Below, piece after piece: positions 51,106-64,000 of a stretch of DNA of 64,000 nucleotides. The notes beneath the pieces are model-generated. The model made no database searches. It saw nothing but the letters and a program-made list of their open reading frames with translations, and was not told the DNA's origin. The first letter of the stretch is position 1. Each line of letters starts with the position of its first letter. The DNA comes from Moringa oleifera (lineage: Eukaryota; Streptophyta; Magnoliopsida; Brassicales; Moringaceae). The translations under genes and the position numbers were made by a program. The stretch is taken from positions 1,550,001 through 1,614,000 of the forward strand of contig JAJFZO010000407.1 of NCBI GenBank assembly GCA_021397835.1. The letters run 5' to 3'.

Positions 51106-54100
51106 ATGGAAGAAGAATCATTAAGAAGCAATGATTTTGGGGTTAATGTTTCATTGTTCGACTGTTCGGCAGATAATCATCTAAGGGCAATGGACACAAT
51201 TTCTAAGCTTTGTGAAGAAATGGATAGTGAGCTTTTTGATGAAAGTGAAATCCAACGCTTATCCTCCTCAATTACTTTCTTGAGGTAAATATTGCTTATG
51301 TGTGTGTGCATGTGTAAGTATAGTTTCATGCGTTGCATGTGCTTCTGTGTGGGTACATTTTTATATATAGACATTAAAGTATGCTTGAAAAAAGCTTGTA
51401 TTTGGGTACGTTTATACATGTACAAACATGTGTGCGATGCAATGCTTGACAGAAGCTTCAATTGAAGGCTTGAAGGTCTCTGTGCATTATGTCCTTTCTT
51501 TTTCTTGACTGATTCCATATAAAGCATAATCTCATCAGTAGACTAATGATTGTGGAAAACGTATTTGGCTTATACTTTAAGCTATTGTCTTGGGCAAATG
51601 CAAAGTTTTAGTTGATCAAGAGCAGAGAACCATTTTGTCCAAGAACAGAGAACAAAGCAGTTGTACTGCAACAAAATAGGAACCATCTTAGTAAACAACT
51701 ACTGACAAACAAACAAGAAAAGGAAAGGAAAAAGTTAAAGTTACCATGGTACAGCATATCCATGCCTTCTCTCTTTTAAGGAAATCTCTATGAGATGCAT
51801 TATCTTCCAAGTCAAAACAGCCTAGTATCAGCTTAAATGGCCACCACATTTTTTTGAGTCTTTGTACTAAAAGCCTGTAGTATATTATACTTCAATTTGT
51901 TTATGCCTTTGCTAGTCAACTATCTCCTGTTATTTCTTCTTTTCTATCATTGATTTGTTTATTATGTTTCATGTGTCTCAGGGAATGGAAGCATTTTAAT
52001 TACGAGCCAAGAGTCATTAAGTTTGTTAATGAAATGGAAAGCTGCACTAAAGAGAAAGAAGCTGTCAGTGGGATACACTTACCTCAATTTTCTTCAGCAA
52101 ATGTTCCTATGGTACATCTGAAAATGTTATCTTTGCACTAAAAACTCCTGTTTTACTTAGAGGGTTCTTCCCTTCACCTCCTTTTCTGTTTCTTTCCTCA
52201 ATCACAAAAAATTTCCTGTTATTATATTTGCTTTTGTTTATTTTCCTGCTTCTTGGTGCAGAATGAGGGAGCACATGGCAGTGCTTTATCTTTAGAATCC
52301 AGGTAATAGTTGGAATCTGTTTTAAGCGACAATGCTTACTCTGTTTTGAGGCATTTGTCCTGTTGGTGAAAGGATTTTTTGTGGCTTCAGATTGGGGAAT
52401 GTATGAGTGGCATACTGACTACCCCACAAGATGAAAGGATTTTGTACTGATTACCAAATGTACTGACAAGAACTCTCTATTGCTAACATTGATGTTTGAT
52501 TAGTCGAGATGACCTCAGTTGACATTGATCTTACAGCTCAGTTTTTTGGGTACTTTGGATCTGTTAAGCATGCAGATTGTCCAACTTCGAAAATTTCTGC
52601 TGCATAATGCACCAAATCAAGCTTTCAAATTTTTTTTTAATTTATTTTTTTTCTTTTTGTTAACTGTTTTAAGTTTTTTTGCTGCAGCAAAGACTTTGTG
52701 ATGTATGTTGGAGGATCTGTTTGGGCATTGGATTGGTGTCCCAGAGTGCATGAAAGGGCTGGGGGGTGCATGAAATGTGAGGTATTTGCAATTTGTTGGT
52801 TGCATTGTTTGTATTTTGCCATAAGAAAGAAAAGGCCACGTGTTTTCTTTAGTGATCCTATTATGTATTTAATTTTCTGTTTTTCGTATATTGGTCTAAA
52901 TAGAATTCTTATCAGAATTCATCGCTATATTCAATGCTATAATCTTACTTGAGTTCCTTATTTGTATCATGTTGTCTCTCTCTCCTTCTGCCCTAGTTTA
53001 TTGCCGTTGCTGCTCATCCTCCTGAATCTTATTATCACAAGATAGGTGCTCCACTTGCCGGAAGGGGCATTGTTCAGATATGGTGTATTCTAAATGGAAG
53101 TAGTAATGAAGTTGAGGCACTTCCTCAAAAGGGAAATCTAAAATCGGGATCTCAAAGTAATGAACCCTCAGAAGGCAAATCAACTGTATCAAAGAAGCCA
53201 AGAGGGCGACCTAGAAAGAAGCCAATAGACAAGTCTCTTGATGTAGAAGCCATGAAGGGAAAATCAACTGAGCCTAAGAGGCCAAGAGGAAGACCAAGAA
53301 AGAAGCCAAACAATGATGATTTGGATGGCAACAACCAGTTTGTTCAAGCTCTTGCTATAAAAGACCCAGAAATTTCACCTGTGCGACTTGCTATAGACAG
53401 TGCTTCTGAGAACATTGAAGACGATTCTGTACAAGAAAACCAAGATAAAAGAGAAGAAGGGTCCCAAGAAATGACATGTTCAAATAATTCAGCTTTAAAA
53501 CTTCCCATAAGGAGCGGAAGATTGAAACTGAAGGTGAGGGCAGAGACTGGCAGTAATGATGCAGTTCCACTATTGGCTGCAAATGAGGACATGGGATCTT
53601 CTATTTTGAATCATCAAAGCCATCACAGCTCTGAACATGATTCTTTTGTGTCTAAAAGTCCGTCACTTTGTGGTTCCTTAGAGATCGTTTTGGCTTCTTG
53701 TTCTACTCCAGTGGACATTACTCTTCCTAGAGTTGTGTTGTGTCTAGCTCACAATGGAAAAGTTGCCTGGGATGTAAAATGGCGGCCTTATAATGTAGGT
53801 GATTCCAAATGCAAGCAACGAATGGGATATCTTGCCGTTTTGCTGGGGAATGGGTCACTGGAAGTGTAAGACATCTGCTTCAGTTTTCTAGATTCTAGGG
53901 CTGTCATATTTTCTGCCCTGTTCTTTTATGTAATTACTTCTGTTAGCTGGTTTTGCAATGTCTTTATTTTTGTTCAGTCACAGGAATAGCTCTGACTCAT
54001 GAAGATATGAATTTTTGATGATATTGATTATTGTTGGAGAACATGCTCTATAGGGATGAAGGATGAGGATGCCAGCATTACTATCAAAACTATAGATATA

Positions 54101-57100
54101 TTAGTGAATATATCAATTTGAAATCAGTTGCACTTTGTTTCTGATTAAAGAAAAAGAAAACAAAAAGAAATCAGCTACAGTTGAGTTTGAAATTTTGAAA
54201 TGAAACATGAAATTCTGGCTAAACTTTATGGAATGATTAAGAGAAACTATTAAAATGTTGTTGCAAATAAAATACCTGGATAATGTGTCTGCAATTAGAA
54301 GGGAAAAGACTGCATAAGTTTCAGTTCCAAAACATTATTATTATCTTTTTTTTTTAAAAAAATGGAATGTTGAAGTTATTTACAAAATTCTTTGGCCTCT
54401 GCTCTAGTTACTGTTATTATAATCTTATATATGGTTAGTCCGTTGTGAACCAGAATCGGAGTTGTATGATATTTCTCTATGATGTTGTACAAGCAGCCTA
54501 TGATTCTGCTTATGCAATGCAGGTGGGAGGTTCCTCATCCTCAGATGATCAAAGTTATTTACTCAACTTCAGCTAAGGATGGAACTGATCCTCGCTTTGT
54601 GAAGTTGGAGCCAGTATTCAGATGCTCACAATTGAAATGTGGTGACATGCAGAGGTAACTGGGATATCCATTTCAATATTTTCAACGATTAATTTGAAGT
54701 TATATCATTAGAAAGAAAAAAGGATTTTCCTATAATCTTTGCAACAATAGAGATTTTTACAATTACATTCTGGAGAGTTCCCAAGTCTATTGCAGGAAAA
54801 CTTTTGGGATTGAATATTTGATGGAGGCAGCCGAAAGACATTTGCTTTCTAATTTATTGCGTTGATGCAAGCTAGATTTTCTTATTAGAAGAATGAAGTT
54901 AAGACTTAGGCGTATATTTAAACCTTTTCAGTATAACTGAATCATTTGTTACATGGCGTCCACCATCTCGCTCCAGGGGCATCTGGGGTCCATGCAGCGT
55001 TCAATGACATGAAGTACAGGTTTGAAGTGGTTGTTCAGGGCATGATAGCTGATTGACATGCAAAGTCAACTTTTATTATTCACCCTAACCATTGTGTTTT
55101 AAAGATCACCTGACATGTTCACAGACAAAGCTACGCCTAATTGATGTAACATTGCACATCTATTGTCTTTTAAGTGATAGACATAATTGGTTTCTGTATG
55201 TACTAGTCTGGGTTCTTCTCCTGGGGGAATTGTTGCCCAAGTGTTACACATTCCAACTTCCTTCATTGTTGGGTCTTGATTCATAAGTCGGGGACTATCA
55301 GATAGAGTGATTTATGAAGAACTTTTAAATGGTCTTATAGACTAATTCATCACACAGTGGAATATTATTGAATTCCTTTGAGTTGCTTGACTTTTTACTA
55401 TGTGCAGGCTTTCTTTTCGCTGATTTCAAATGCAGTTTGCTTGGTTTGATTTCTTGCTAATTCACTTTCATCTTTTTTTCTACAGCATTCCTTTGACAGT
55501 GGAATGGTCAACTTTGGCTCGACCTGATTTCTTACTTGCTGGGTGCCATGATGGAACAGTAATTCCTTAATAACGCGTCTTTTAATCTTGTGTATCTTAA
55601 ACCACTTCATTATTACTTCAATGAGATCCATCATGTTCACAACTTCATATACATGGGAAGAAGGATTTTTTTCCTCTTCGTTTTTTTTTTTTAATGGGGG
55701 ATTGGGGAGTATGTGTTTCTTTACCCCTGAGTTACCAAAGATCAATTATGCTCCTGCAGTAATATTTTATTGTTTTCTCCACCTGCTCAATTGCATCCTT
55801 TGTATCAATCAATTTGAAGTATAGGACGCACTCATGTTATTTTTTGTTAATCATAATATCGGAACTAAGTTTGCTATCATTCAGGTTGCTCTATGGAAGT
55901 TCTCTGTGAATAGTTCATTAGAAGGTGATCGCAATACTTGTTTCACTTAAGTTAACCTTTTTCTCTTGACATTTATCAGGCTAAGCCCTGGAATTATGAC
56001 TTTTTTTCCATGTTCTTCTCTGCAGATACAAGGCCTTTGCTCTATTTCAGTGCAGATACAGTTCCCATTAGGGCTGTTGCATGGGCCCCCGTTGATAGGT
56101 CAGTGATGATTGATTGTCAGTTTCTTTCCTGGCCTTTTAATGTTTTGTCTCTATGATTTTTTTTTCCCCGCAAAATTGTGTCAGTCGCACTTCTTTTGGT
56201 GGCACATAATATATTTTGCCTTTTAATTTCTAATGCTATTTATTTTGCTGTGGAAACTGTCATTTTCATATTTTTTCATTTCCAGCCATGATTATAATAT
56301 AGTAGAATAGACTATCCATGATGCCTGAAGTGTCGGATTCTCTGTTGATTGAAAGTTTTTGTATGCAACAAGCAATGACATCCATTAAATCTGTAGAATG
56401 TAAAAGAGGCTGATCTGTCATTGCATTACTACTCAATTATACGGATAGTTTCAAAGGTTTGAGCTAGTTTGACAGTAACATTTAAAATTGCTTGCTTTTC
56501 TGCCGGTCTGGTAGTTAGGATTGATGGGCTGTAACTCTGCCATTTCCTAGCCTCAAGGTTCTGCAATTGATATTTACTTGAGGCCAAACTGTTTGCATCA
56601 CAACTTCCATTCATCACAGTGACAGTAGAAAAAATAACTGAGTAATGTACAAAAAGGAGAATGGTGGAGAATATTTGGCTGTTAAACCAGTCAAAGCATG
56701 ATTTTCGTTATGACTTATTCAGATCAGAGCGGAATACATTTTTCATCTGTTGTCAGTTGTCACTCGAAACTCAGTACCAAGTTGACAAACTCACTTACTG
56801 ACTGCACCCTTCTAGTCAAAGTGGTTTTTGGAAGTGACCATGAAAGGAGTTCCTGCTACAGCCCCTATCGGTTGTGCTTTACATGTAGGAAATTTTATGT
56901 GCCTATTTATGAGAATCTGTACTCGGTAAATCGAGCAGAATAAAATTAAGATGGAATTCCCATTATAGATGGAGGTAATGTTTAAATGCTCCAACCCACG
57001 TTTAGGTTTCCTGCTAAAACCCATGTTCTTCTTCGGCATCAAGTGATACAAATAAAGCTTACTGATAGCACCTCATGAATGCATATTTATGGTTCTAGCA

Positions 57101-58705
57101 CTCCTTACGGAGATGATTTACACAGCCATTAACCTCACCATTGCAACAAAAGATTTAGGCCATTAACATTTGGGGCACATGTTACTTATTCTTCCTTCGG
57201 AAGCAATAGATTGGTACTAGCAGTTGGATGTAATGATGAAGGATTATGGGCCATTTGATACTCTACTGATTTGATGCACAATTCTTGACTCATCTGTGTA
57301 GGCACGATCATGCAAATTATGTTACTCTTGCTGTCAAATCTTGTTGTTTTGACTGTATCACCCAAAGTATTTATTACCATCTAGCTCCACATGATCCTTG
57401 AAGCCTCTGATCCAGAATTCATATATTAGGTTAAAATAATTTCAGGAAGTTAATAGTCCCAATATATATGAAAATAAACATGATAAATTCAACTCTGAAA
57501 CATTCTGTAAGTATCATCATCTGAATTTTTAGGAGATAAAAGGTTGACTGCAACTACCTGAATTATTTATTATTATTTTTATATTTTGGAGGGGATTGGT
57601 GTGGGGTTGTTCCCAAGGGGATCAATATGTTCTTGCACTAACCATAAAGCATTACATTTCAGCTTATAGCCCTTCAGAAAATAAATGATAATTGTTTTTT
57701 TTGGGTTGTGACTAATCTAAGCGTCTTCAATGAGCATGGATTAGAGTTGTTTAAATATAAAGCGCAAGTTATTGCTATGAAAGATTGTTCTCTATTAATT
57801 AGTTTTTAATGTCCACACTATTATTCTTGCTGATTAAGATATTTAAATGCTGTTTAACAATCTTCAGAGATGTGGAGGGCGCAAATTTAATACTCACTGC
57901 TGGACACGGAGGTCTAAAATTTTGGGATATACGGTAAATATATTACATTAATTTGTTTGATTTCTTATCTGTCGTCTTTCATTCAATTTTGATATTTGAA
58001 GGATATATCCAAAACCTCTGTAACCTTTCAGATGCCTAGCCTCATGGCATTTTTATATTTATTTCTCCCATTCAGAAGATTGGAACTTGTGGATAATATA
58101 GAACAGTAGTAGTTTATTTATGAAGCATTTTCCCTGTGAAAGGGAAGTAGGAAGACTACATACCACATGATTAAGAATTGTACACTTTGGGTTGTATGCA
58201 GTGATCCATTCCGTCCTTTGTGGGACATCCACCCCGCACCAAGGTTCATATATAGCCTGGATTGGCTGCCAGATCCAAGGTATCTATGATCTATCTTGGT
58301 GGACAAAATACAAATATTTCTTCTTATGGAGATTGTTTCCTGTGTCATTGATTCTTTTATTTTTCATGTTTTTAGATGTGTAGTCATATCTTTTGACGAT
58401 GGAACGATGAGAATCCTCAGCTTGGTGAAGGCTGCATGTGATGTCCCTGTTACTGGAAAACCATTTACTGGAACAAAACAGCAAGGATTGAGTGTTTATA
58501 ACTGTTCATCCTTTGCCATCTGGAGTGTACAAGTGTCACGACAAACAGGTTTTTTCCCTAAATTTTTTTGGTTCCTTATTTGTTTCTGAAATAGTGTTAC
58601 AACAGCAGCTTTTTTCCTTGTGCCTATGTCTTCTTGTGTCTTTAAATGCAAGTTACTTAACAACTTAAGAGAAAAAAGGTGCTTCCTTCCCCTTAGGCTC
58701 CTGCA

Positions 58706-58741
<36 letters not shown>

Positions 58742-60598
58742 TGCCAAGGGATTTATATCACTGAAGGAAATAAAATATAATCATAATAGTAAAGCCACTG
58801 TTATTTTATATTTCTGATTGTTCTAAACATCATTTGAATTTGTGTTGTCATATTATGTTGAAGATTTATCTGTCAATGGACATGCATAGAATACAGAATA
58901 ACTAGATTATGAGGTCCTATAGATAGATTTAGTATATCCGTTATATACTCATTCTGCCTTGAGTCTAGAATAACTTGAATGTCATACGTTAAGTAGTTAC
59001 TCTGTGTGATATAAATTTTGGTCAGTTTCATTTCTCTGCTTAGCTTCTCATTTGGGAGTTGATAATTTTGCAGTAAAACATCATGTGCTTCTTTTATCTG
59101 AGCAAACAATTTTTTGTAGTCAGCTTCATGAGTCTCCTTTTGGCAATTAAATTTGTATTATAATCCAATCCAGTTCTCCGATAATATTTGACTGGGTCTT
59201 AACCATCGGTACTAAATATCTGGCAACTAACTAATTCCAATTTTAAATTTTAGGCATGGTTGCATACTGCACTGCAGATGGTACTGTTCTCCATTTTCAG
59301 GTTAGTGGACTGGAGCTTCCTCAATGCATGGTGACAGCTAAGACATTTCTCATTACAAATGTTAGGTTTGTTCTATGTTTATTGAATTTCCTTCCTTAAA
59401 AGGGAAAAATCTCTTAGTTTTCCTTAATACTGATATACAAAGATGACAAGGAAGGCAGGACCTAGCTTAATAGTGTTTCCTCCTTTACAATTGTTGAATC
59501 ATGAGGGCAAAAGAAATTCTTTAACTCTTGATAATTTCTTCCATGCTTTATGGTTAATGTGATTCTGTTGTCAAGTGAAATGTGTTGGACTAACCTTCAA
59601 AGTAGATGGTCCAGCGAAACTGGAAGTAAAATTTTGCTTTGGGTTTGCTTTACAATCTGAGTTTTCCTTTTCCTGTTTTCTTTTTCTTATCCTTTCCTGT
59701 TGAGGGTTTAACCGCTTTGTCAATCCTGCATCTGTAAATTATCAGCATGAGTCTTAGTGCTCAATTCGATACTATGTTGCTTCTGTATTTAGAGTGTGTG
59801 AAACTAAAACTGTGGAAAAGAATATGTAAGCTTATATGATGTAACCCTTTTATAATCTTCTTCTGATCCTTACAATATCATATTTTGGATTAGCTTACGG
59901 CTAAAGCCGTGGAGAAAGATCCTTCACGAAATCGAGCCCCGCATTTTCTTTGTGGGTCCTTGACTGAGGAATATTCAAATATTATAGTGTACACTCCATT
60001 GCCAAATAATCCACTAACATTGAAGAAGCCAGTTAACGATTGTGGTGAAACCCCAAAGTCATTGCGGAGCTTCTTAACTGAGTCAACTCAGGCTAAAAGT
60101 GCAAATGCTAACAAGCGAAAGGGTCCTGTTTCAGATGATCAAATTTTAGGTAAGCATTCCAGATTTCAGTAGTCTTTCTTTGTTCTGCCATTTTCTTTTG
60201 TAAAATAGTAATGAAGTCTCTGCCTTCTTGCAGCCCTTTGTGATGGTGATGATCCGTGTGTGGAATCTGGGTCTGGGGAACTATTGCTAGCTCATACAAG
60301 TGCAAAAAGACCAAAATCTAAAAGTAGTGGAGCAAAGAAACCAGAAGATAATACAGCATCAGTATGCAAAGATGAAGAAGAAGCAAATGTACAAGGGAAA
60401 GACATTAGAAAAGGAGAAACTGGGAACGAAATTAAAGTCTTTCCTTCCAAAATGGTAGCACTGCATAGAGTGAGATGGAACATGAACAAAGGTAGTGAGA
60501 GATGGTTGTGTTGGGGAGGAGCAGCTGGAATTGTGCGGTGTAAAGAGATTAAAATGCCTGATATTTGTAAGAAATCATCTAGGAAGAGAGGGACTTAA
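51106..60598 (+). CDS. AT-hook and WD-repeat protein, GTF3C2/TFC6-like TFIIIC subunit
   Basis: Resembles the plant transducin/WD40 protein with AT-hooks (At1g19485 type), related to the human GTF3C2 (TFIIIC110) and yeast Tfc6 subunits that recognise the B box of RNA polymerase III genes. Exons: 51106-51284, 51982-52111, 52262-52302, 52688-52781, 52997-53865, 54523-54654, 55486-55558, 55885-55924, 56026-56098, 57868-57933, 58202-58279, 58376-58548, 59254-59300, 59894-60149, 60234-60598; the frame closes at 871 aa. Start ATG follows a leader acceptor. Two AT-hooks, KKPRGRPRKKP at about 214-224 and PKRPRGRPRKKP at about 241-252, precede an acidic/Ser-rich stretch. WD-type blades include SVWALDWCP, KVAWDVKWRPYN, LTVEWS, AVAWAPVD, LTAGHGGLKFWDIR, SLDWLPDP and IWSVQVS. 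A basic Lys-rich tail closes the protein. Intron 9 is 1.8 kb. Nuclear DNA binding is a well-supported expectation; TFIIIC membership is from homology. Confidence 0.88.
58707..58739. repeat. (TA)n microsatellite with palindromic flanks
   Basis: About 33 bases of alternating TA in intron 12 of the GTF3C2-like gene, flanked by GCATGAT on the left and ATCATGC on the right, so the whole can fold as one hairpin. Confidence 0.9.
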
Positions 60599-61761
60599 TC
60601 ATCTAGGCCATTATGCGATCTATTTGTAAATAATAAATGTTAATATTAATAAAAATATTTTGGATAAGAGCCTTGGTTTCAGATTTCTAGACACCTTTGT
60701 TGCTTCCACCTGCATTTGGTTGAAGTCATTGAAGCAACATGCCTTTCTATGCTTATTCTAGCATGCATCAGGTGGAAGAAGAGCTAAAAATAGAAAGGAC
60801 TTCATGTCACTTAAGATTGGTGGTTTTGTTTTTGGACAGAGACAGTCTTTTGTTGACCCTTGCAATATGTCAGGCCATATTTTATGGAGAGGATTTGATC
60901 TTAAGAAAAGATGTGAGAAAAATGTAAGTAGGCCTTGTAGAGCCCATTACCTGCTTAATGTGTTCATGAGAGAATTTTACACTATGTGAACACATTTTTA
61001 TTTTCATATTCATTTTATAGCTTTTTCTGGAGTGTGATACTCTTTTAAGATATTTACTGTAACTTAGAAGTTGAATTTTCCTCTAGTCTGGCAATTTATT
61101 GAACTCTTGTCAAATTACTCTGTTTTCTATGTAACTATTATTCCATTTTTGTGCCGGGGATGTAAATTTTTATTACAATTTGCATGTAACAATGTTAATT
61201 TGAGGCATATTTATATGGAGACACTTCAATAATATCTGCACTTAATTTTTTGTTCTTTTTATTTACTGTAGAAACCAAAGCCAAAACAGAGAAATTATCA
61301 AATGTTGGTAGGCTAGTGTTAGGAGACAGAATAGACTAAAAAGCAAATTATGTCAATCAATTGTTTTACAAAATGCCCACTGTTAACCTCTCAAAAATAT
61401 AAAGAGGAGTTTATTATAAAACCTGCCTATTGCTCCCCAAGTTTAGTGAAAAATTGAAAAAAAAAAAAAAAAAGTTAGCAAACAGGATATTTAGCTGCCT
61501 GGCTCAGCACATGAAAGAAGCCGAAAGAGATGATCAGATGGCAGCCCTAAAGGAGAGGAGAAGAAGTCCTCATCATGTAGGGAGTAAGTCTTTACACAGA
61601 GTGAAGCTCCTAAACCCAAGCCACGAGATTCTCAGTCATAAACAAACTGCACAGAAACAGATGAGCTGTTGCACAAATTAAGAAAGGTTCAGCATTCACG
61701 TTTATTTATAGCAAAATTCCACTATGTTGAGAAAGAAAAACACACAAAGTAGCTGAGCAAA
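60599..61761. other. GTF3C2-like 3' UTR, intergenic DNA and subtilase 5' flank
   Basis: 60599-60660 holds probable polyadenylation words (AATAAATG near 60632 and AATAAAAAT near 60647). 60661-61020 has ordinary composition but no recognisable exon. 61021-61420 is unremarkable. 61440-61761 contains an A15 run and purine-rich DNA leading into the subtilase start, with no coding match. Confidence 0.5.
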
Positions 61762-62645
61762 ATGAAGCTAACACAGAATCTACCAGTCTTACTCATCTCG
61801 GCTCTCTGTATCCTGACTTCACCTATTCATGGATCATCTGACCATGAAAGGAAGGTAGGTCAGCATTTACTTGAACTTGTTTACTGCCTATATGAACCTA
61901 TTGAATTTCATACAATTTTGCCTTGTTTGTCTCTTCCACAGCCATATATTGTCTATATGGGAGAACTACCAGAGTCTAGAGCTACTATCATGGATGATCA
62001 TCACAGTCTACTTTCGACAATAATCGGAGAGTAAGTTAAATCAGTCTCCTCTACCGGATTTACGGTTAAACTAACTGTTGGGTCTGATTAAGACAATAAT
62101 ATCAATGTTTTTTTCCAGCGAGAAAATAGCCAGGGAATCCAAAATATACAGCTACGGGAAGAGCTTTAACGGGTTTGCAGCAATGCTGCTGCCGGAGGAA
62201 GCAAAGAGGCTATCAGGTATGTTAAAAAACAAGAAGAAACGGCAATCTTTGCATGTAAGTAATATGGCGTTGCAAGTGATACGTATAGTGTGCATGGATT
62301 CACAGATGAAGATAGTGTCGTATCAGTGTTTCCGAACACTCGACGGAAACTTCGGACGACGAGGTCATGGGATTTCCTCGGCATGCCTGAGACATCTACT
62401 CAGAGGAACTGCAGATCAGAGAGCGATATCATTGTAGGTTTGTTAGACACAGGTAGGCAATAAATGTCTTCTGATCGTAGTCATATTTGCTCAAATGAAA
62501 TTGTATGGAAGTTCTTGATCTGTTGGTTACTCTGTAGGAATTTGGGTAAAAGCTCCCAGTTTCAATGATAAAGGCTACGGCCCTCCCCCAGCTAGATGGA
62601 AAGGCAAATGTGTTACAGGCGCCAACTTCACTGGTTGCAACAAGT

Positions 62646-62676
<31 letters not shown>

Positions 62677-63895
62677 CGTGACAAAAATGGCAAAAAGCAG
62701 AAGAGAGGGAAGATGAAAGACAACATGCAGAATATCCAGTTAGCGAAAAAAAGAATAAAGAGAAAAATTAACTAGCTGAATCTTTGATAGCCATAGAACA
62801 TAATTTTGCACAGGACACTGATGTTGAACCTTTTCTATCGTGGACAGCAAAGTCATAGGTGCGAAGTTCTTCGACCTCCTCAACGTTACTGGTCATTCTG
62901 ACACCGAGAAGCCAAGCCCTGTGGACATGGAAGGCCATGGGACGCACACTTCTTCCACTGTTGCTGGTACAGCCGTCCACAATGCGAGCCTGTTCGGCAT
63001 AGGCAAAGGGACTGCTCGCGGAGGCGTGCCTTCAGCTCGGATCGCCATGTACAAAGCATGCTGGGGTCCGTTTTGCTTTGACATGGACTTACTTGCCGGC
63101 CTTGACGAGGCCATTGCCGATGGGGTCGACTTGATATCCATTTCCATCGGAGGGCCATCTATGAATTTCTTCCAGGACTCCATTGCCATTGGATCCTTCC
63201 ACGCCATGAAGAAAGGAATACTGGTTTCTTGCTCAGCCGGGAACTCCGGGCCGTACCCTTTTACTGTCGAAAACGTGGCGCCTTGGATCTTGACCGTTGG
63301 TGCTAGTAGCATTGACAGGAGGTTCATCACACCAGTCAAGCTTGGTGATAGCTCCAGAGCGAACGTAAGCTCTAGGAATAATATCCTAAATTATGCTCAG
63401 TTCATCGCGTCAGGCTTAATGATTAATTCTGATTTCTTGCTCAGTTATTTCATTACATCATTGCAGGGAATTTCAATTAATACATTTGCATCAAGAAAAC
63501 AGATGTACCCTCTTACCAGTGGAGCTCTAGCATCCAACGTCAGTAGCATGGAAGGAAACTCCAGGTACGAATACAACACTCAGGAACAAATAAAACTTAC
63601 CAGAAATTTTGCATGCAGTGCTCAAACAATTCGTTCGATTCCAAATTATGTTTCCCATTCATGACTGTAACAGCGCCTGTGATTATGGGACTATTGGGAT
63701 GGACAAGGTGAAGGGTAAGATTGTGTACTGCCTGGGCTATGCCGGGCAAGATACGACCATCAAGGAGTTGGGTGGAGTTGGGGCGATCCTGAGGCTCAGT
63801 GAAACACTCGACGTAGCCTTCAGCACTGTTCTATCTGCAGCTTCTATGGCACCCAAAGACGCCAAAAAGATAGAACACTACATCAACTCTACCAA
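61762..63895 (+). CDS. Subtilisin-like serine protease, SBT4.14/XSP1-like, 5' part
   Basis: Secreted plant subtilase, cut by the right edge. Exons: 61762-61854, 61942-62030, 62119-62216, 62306-62452, 62538-62643, 62848-63364, 63467-63564, 63674-63895, with a donor at 63896 leading to unseen exons; the frame is continuous. Signal peptide at about 1-24. Inhibitor I9 prodomain from PYIVYMGELP (residue 32) to about 110. Catalytic Asp141 in GLLDTGIW, His208 in EGHGTHTSSTVAG, oxyanion Asn in SCSAGNSGP. The protease-associated domain begins around GKIVYCLGYAGQDTTIKELGGVGAI. The GTSMA serine motif lies outside the window. Stretches such as NASLFGIGKGTARGGVPSARIAMYK, SISIGGPS and AWILTVG-type wording (here APWILTVGA) follow Arabidopsis XSP1 (SBT4.14). 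Many introns are usual for this SBT4 branch. XSP1 is known from xylem; the role here is inference. Confidence 0.92.
62648..62675. repeat. (CT)14 microsatellite at a splice donor
   Basis: CT run beginning four bases after the GT of the fifth subtilase intron (donor at 62644). Short and pure; potentially length-variable next to a splice site. Confidence 0.92.
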
Positions 63896-64000
63896 GTATG
63901 GTGAATTGTCTTATAAGCTTGCCCTCATTATCTCACTACTAAGATGTTTTACTCTTTGTTCTCAAGATTCATGTTAGATTCATATTAGTGATTTAATTTC
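63896..64000 (+). other. Start of the next subtilase intron
   Basis: After the donor AA/GTATGG at 63896 the sequence becomes T-rich and stops being coding in the subtilase frame. The next exon, expected to carry more of the PA domain, is outside the window. Confidence 0.7.

Noticed and set aside
61430..61681. 83-codon + frame before the subtilase
   Set aside because: The Lys run is produced by an A15 tract and the rest matches nothing; most likely 5' flank of the subtilase.
62893..63339. 148-codon minus-strand frame over the subtilase exon 6
   Set aside because: Mirror of a GC-rich coding exon; the + strand carries the catalytic His and oxyanion Asn.
1..64000. CRISPR arrays, operons, tRNA or rRNA genes, viral insertions
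   Set aside because: No regularly spaced repeats, no cloverleaf or rRNA words noticed, and no virus-like reverse transcriptase or coat genes; the only RT is the L1-type LINE. A tRNA or small-RNA scan could still reveal short genes I cannot see by eye.

Overview
This is a stretch of plant nuclear DNA, most likely from a eudicot. The evidence is spliced genes with GT-AG introns, very AT-rich gaps between genes, and protein families that match flowering-plant genes (a CYP94C P450, a SBT4-type subtilase, a plant GDSL esterase, a plant uridine nucleosidase). I cannot name the species. No bacterial, organellar, CRISPR or viral signal was seen.

Layout, with every protein gene I support on the + strand: (1) 257-1224, the last four exons of a SLC35F/DUF914-type solute carrier cut by the left edge; (2) 2128-7260, TAF12, a TFIID/SAGA histone-fold subunit; (3) 10105-12850, a uridine/inosine nucleosidase (URH1-like); (4) 14914-15231, a one-exon small LysM protein; (5) 18580-21749, a five-exon GDSL esterase/lipase; (6) about 21.8-35.1 kb, a gene-poor, strongly AT-rich block with decayed repeats; (7) 35136-36656, an intronless CYP94C1-like P450 of jasmonate-Ile catabolism; (8) about 36.7-49 kb, another repeat-rich block with a decayed L1-type LINE on the minus strand (about 45.57-42.23 kb), a 42-nt G homopolymer, and an LTR-like GC island near 48.5 kb; (9) 51106-60598, a 15-exon AT-hook plus WD-repeat protein resembling the TFIIIC subunit GTF3C2/TFC6; (10) 61762-right edge, a SBT4.14/XSP1-like subtilase cut off before its catalytic serine.

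The genes do not form a pathway. They are a typical chance neighbourhood of housekeeping genes (TAF12, URH1, GTF3C2-like) and defence, wall or hormone genes (LysM, GDSL, CYP94C, subtilase). For every complete multi-exon gene I joined the exons on paper: the reading frame closes exactly, giving 560 aa (TAF12), 344 aa (URH1), 357 aa (GDSL) and 871 aa (GTF3C2-like).

I did not find an undescribed multi-gene system. The items most worth a second look are repeat-level: a dispersed AT-rich repeat family of about 400 bp with several copies, two local tandem duplications (91 bp and about 108 bp periods), the LTR-like island at 48.25-48.8 kb, the G42 tract next to a broken, transcript-like region interrupted by the LINE, and a G-box upstream of the jasmonate P450.
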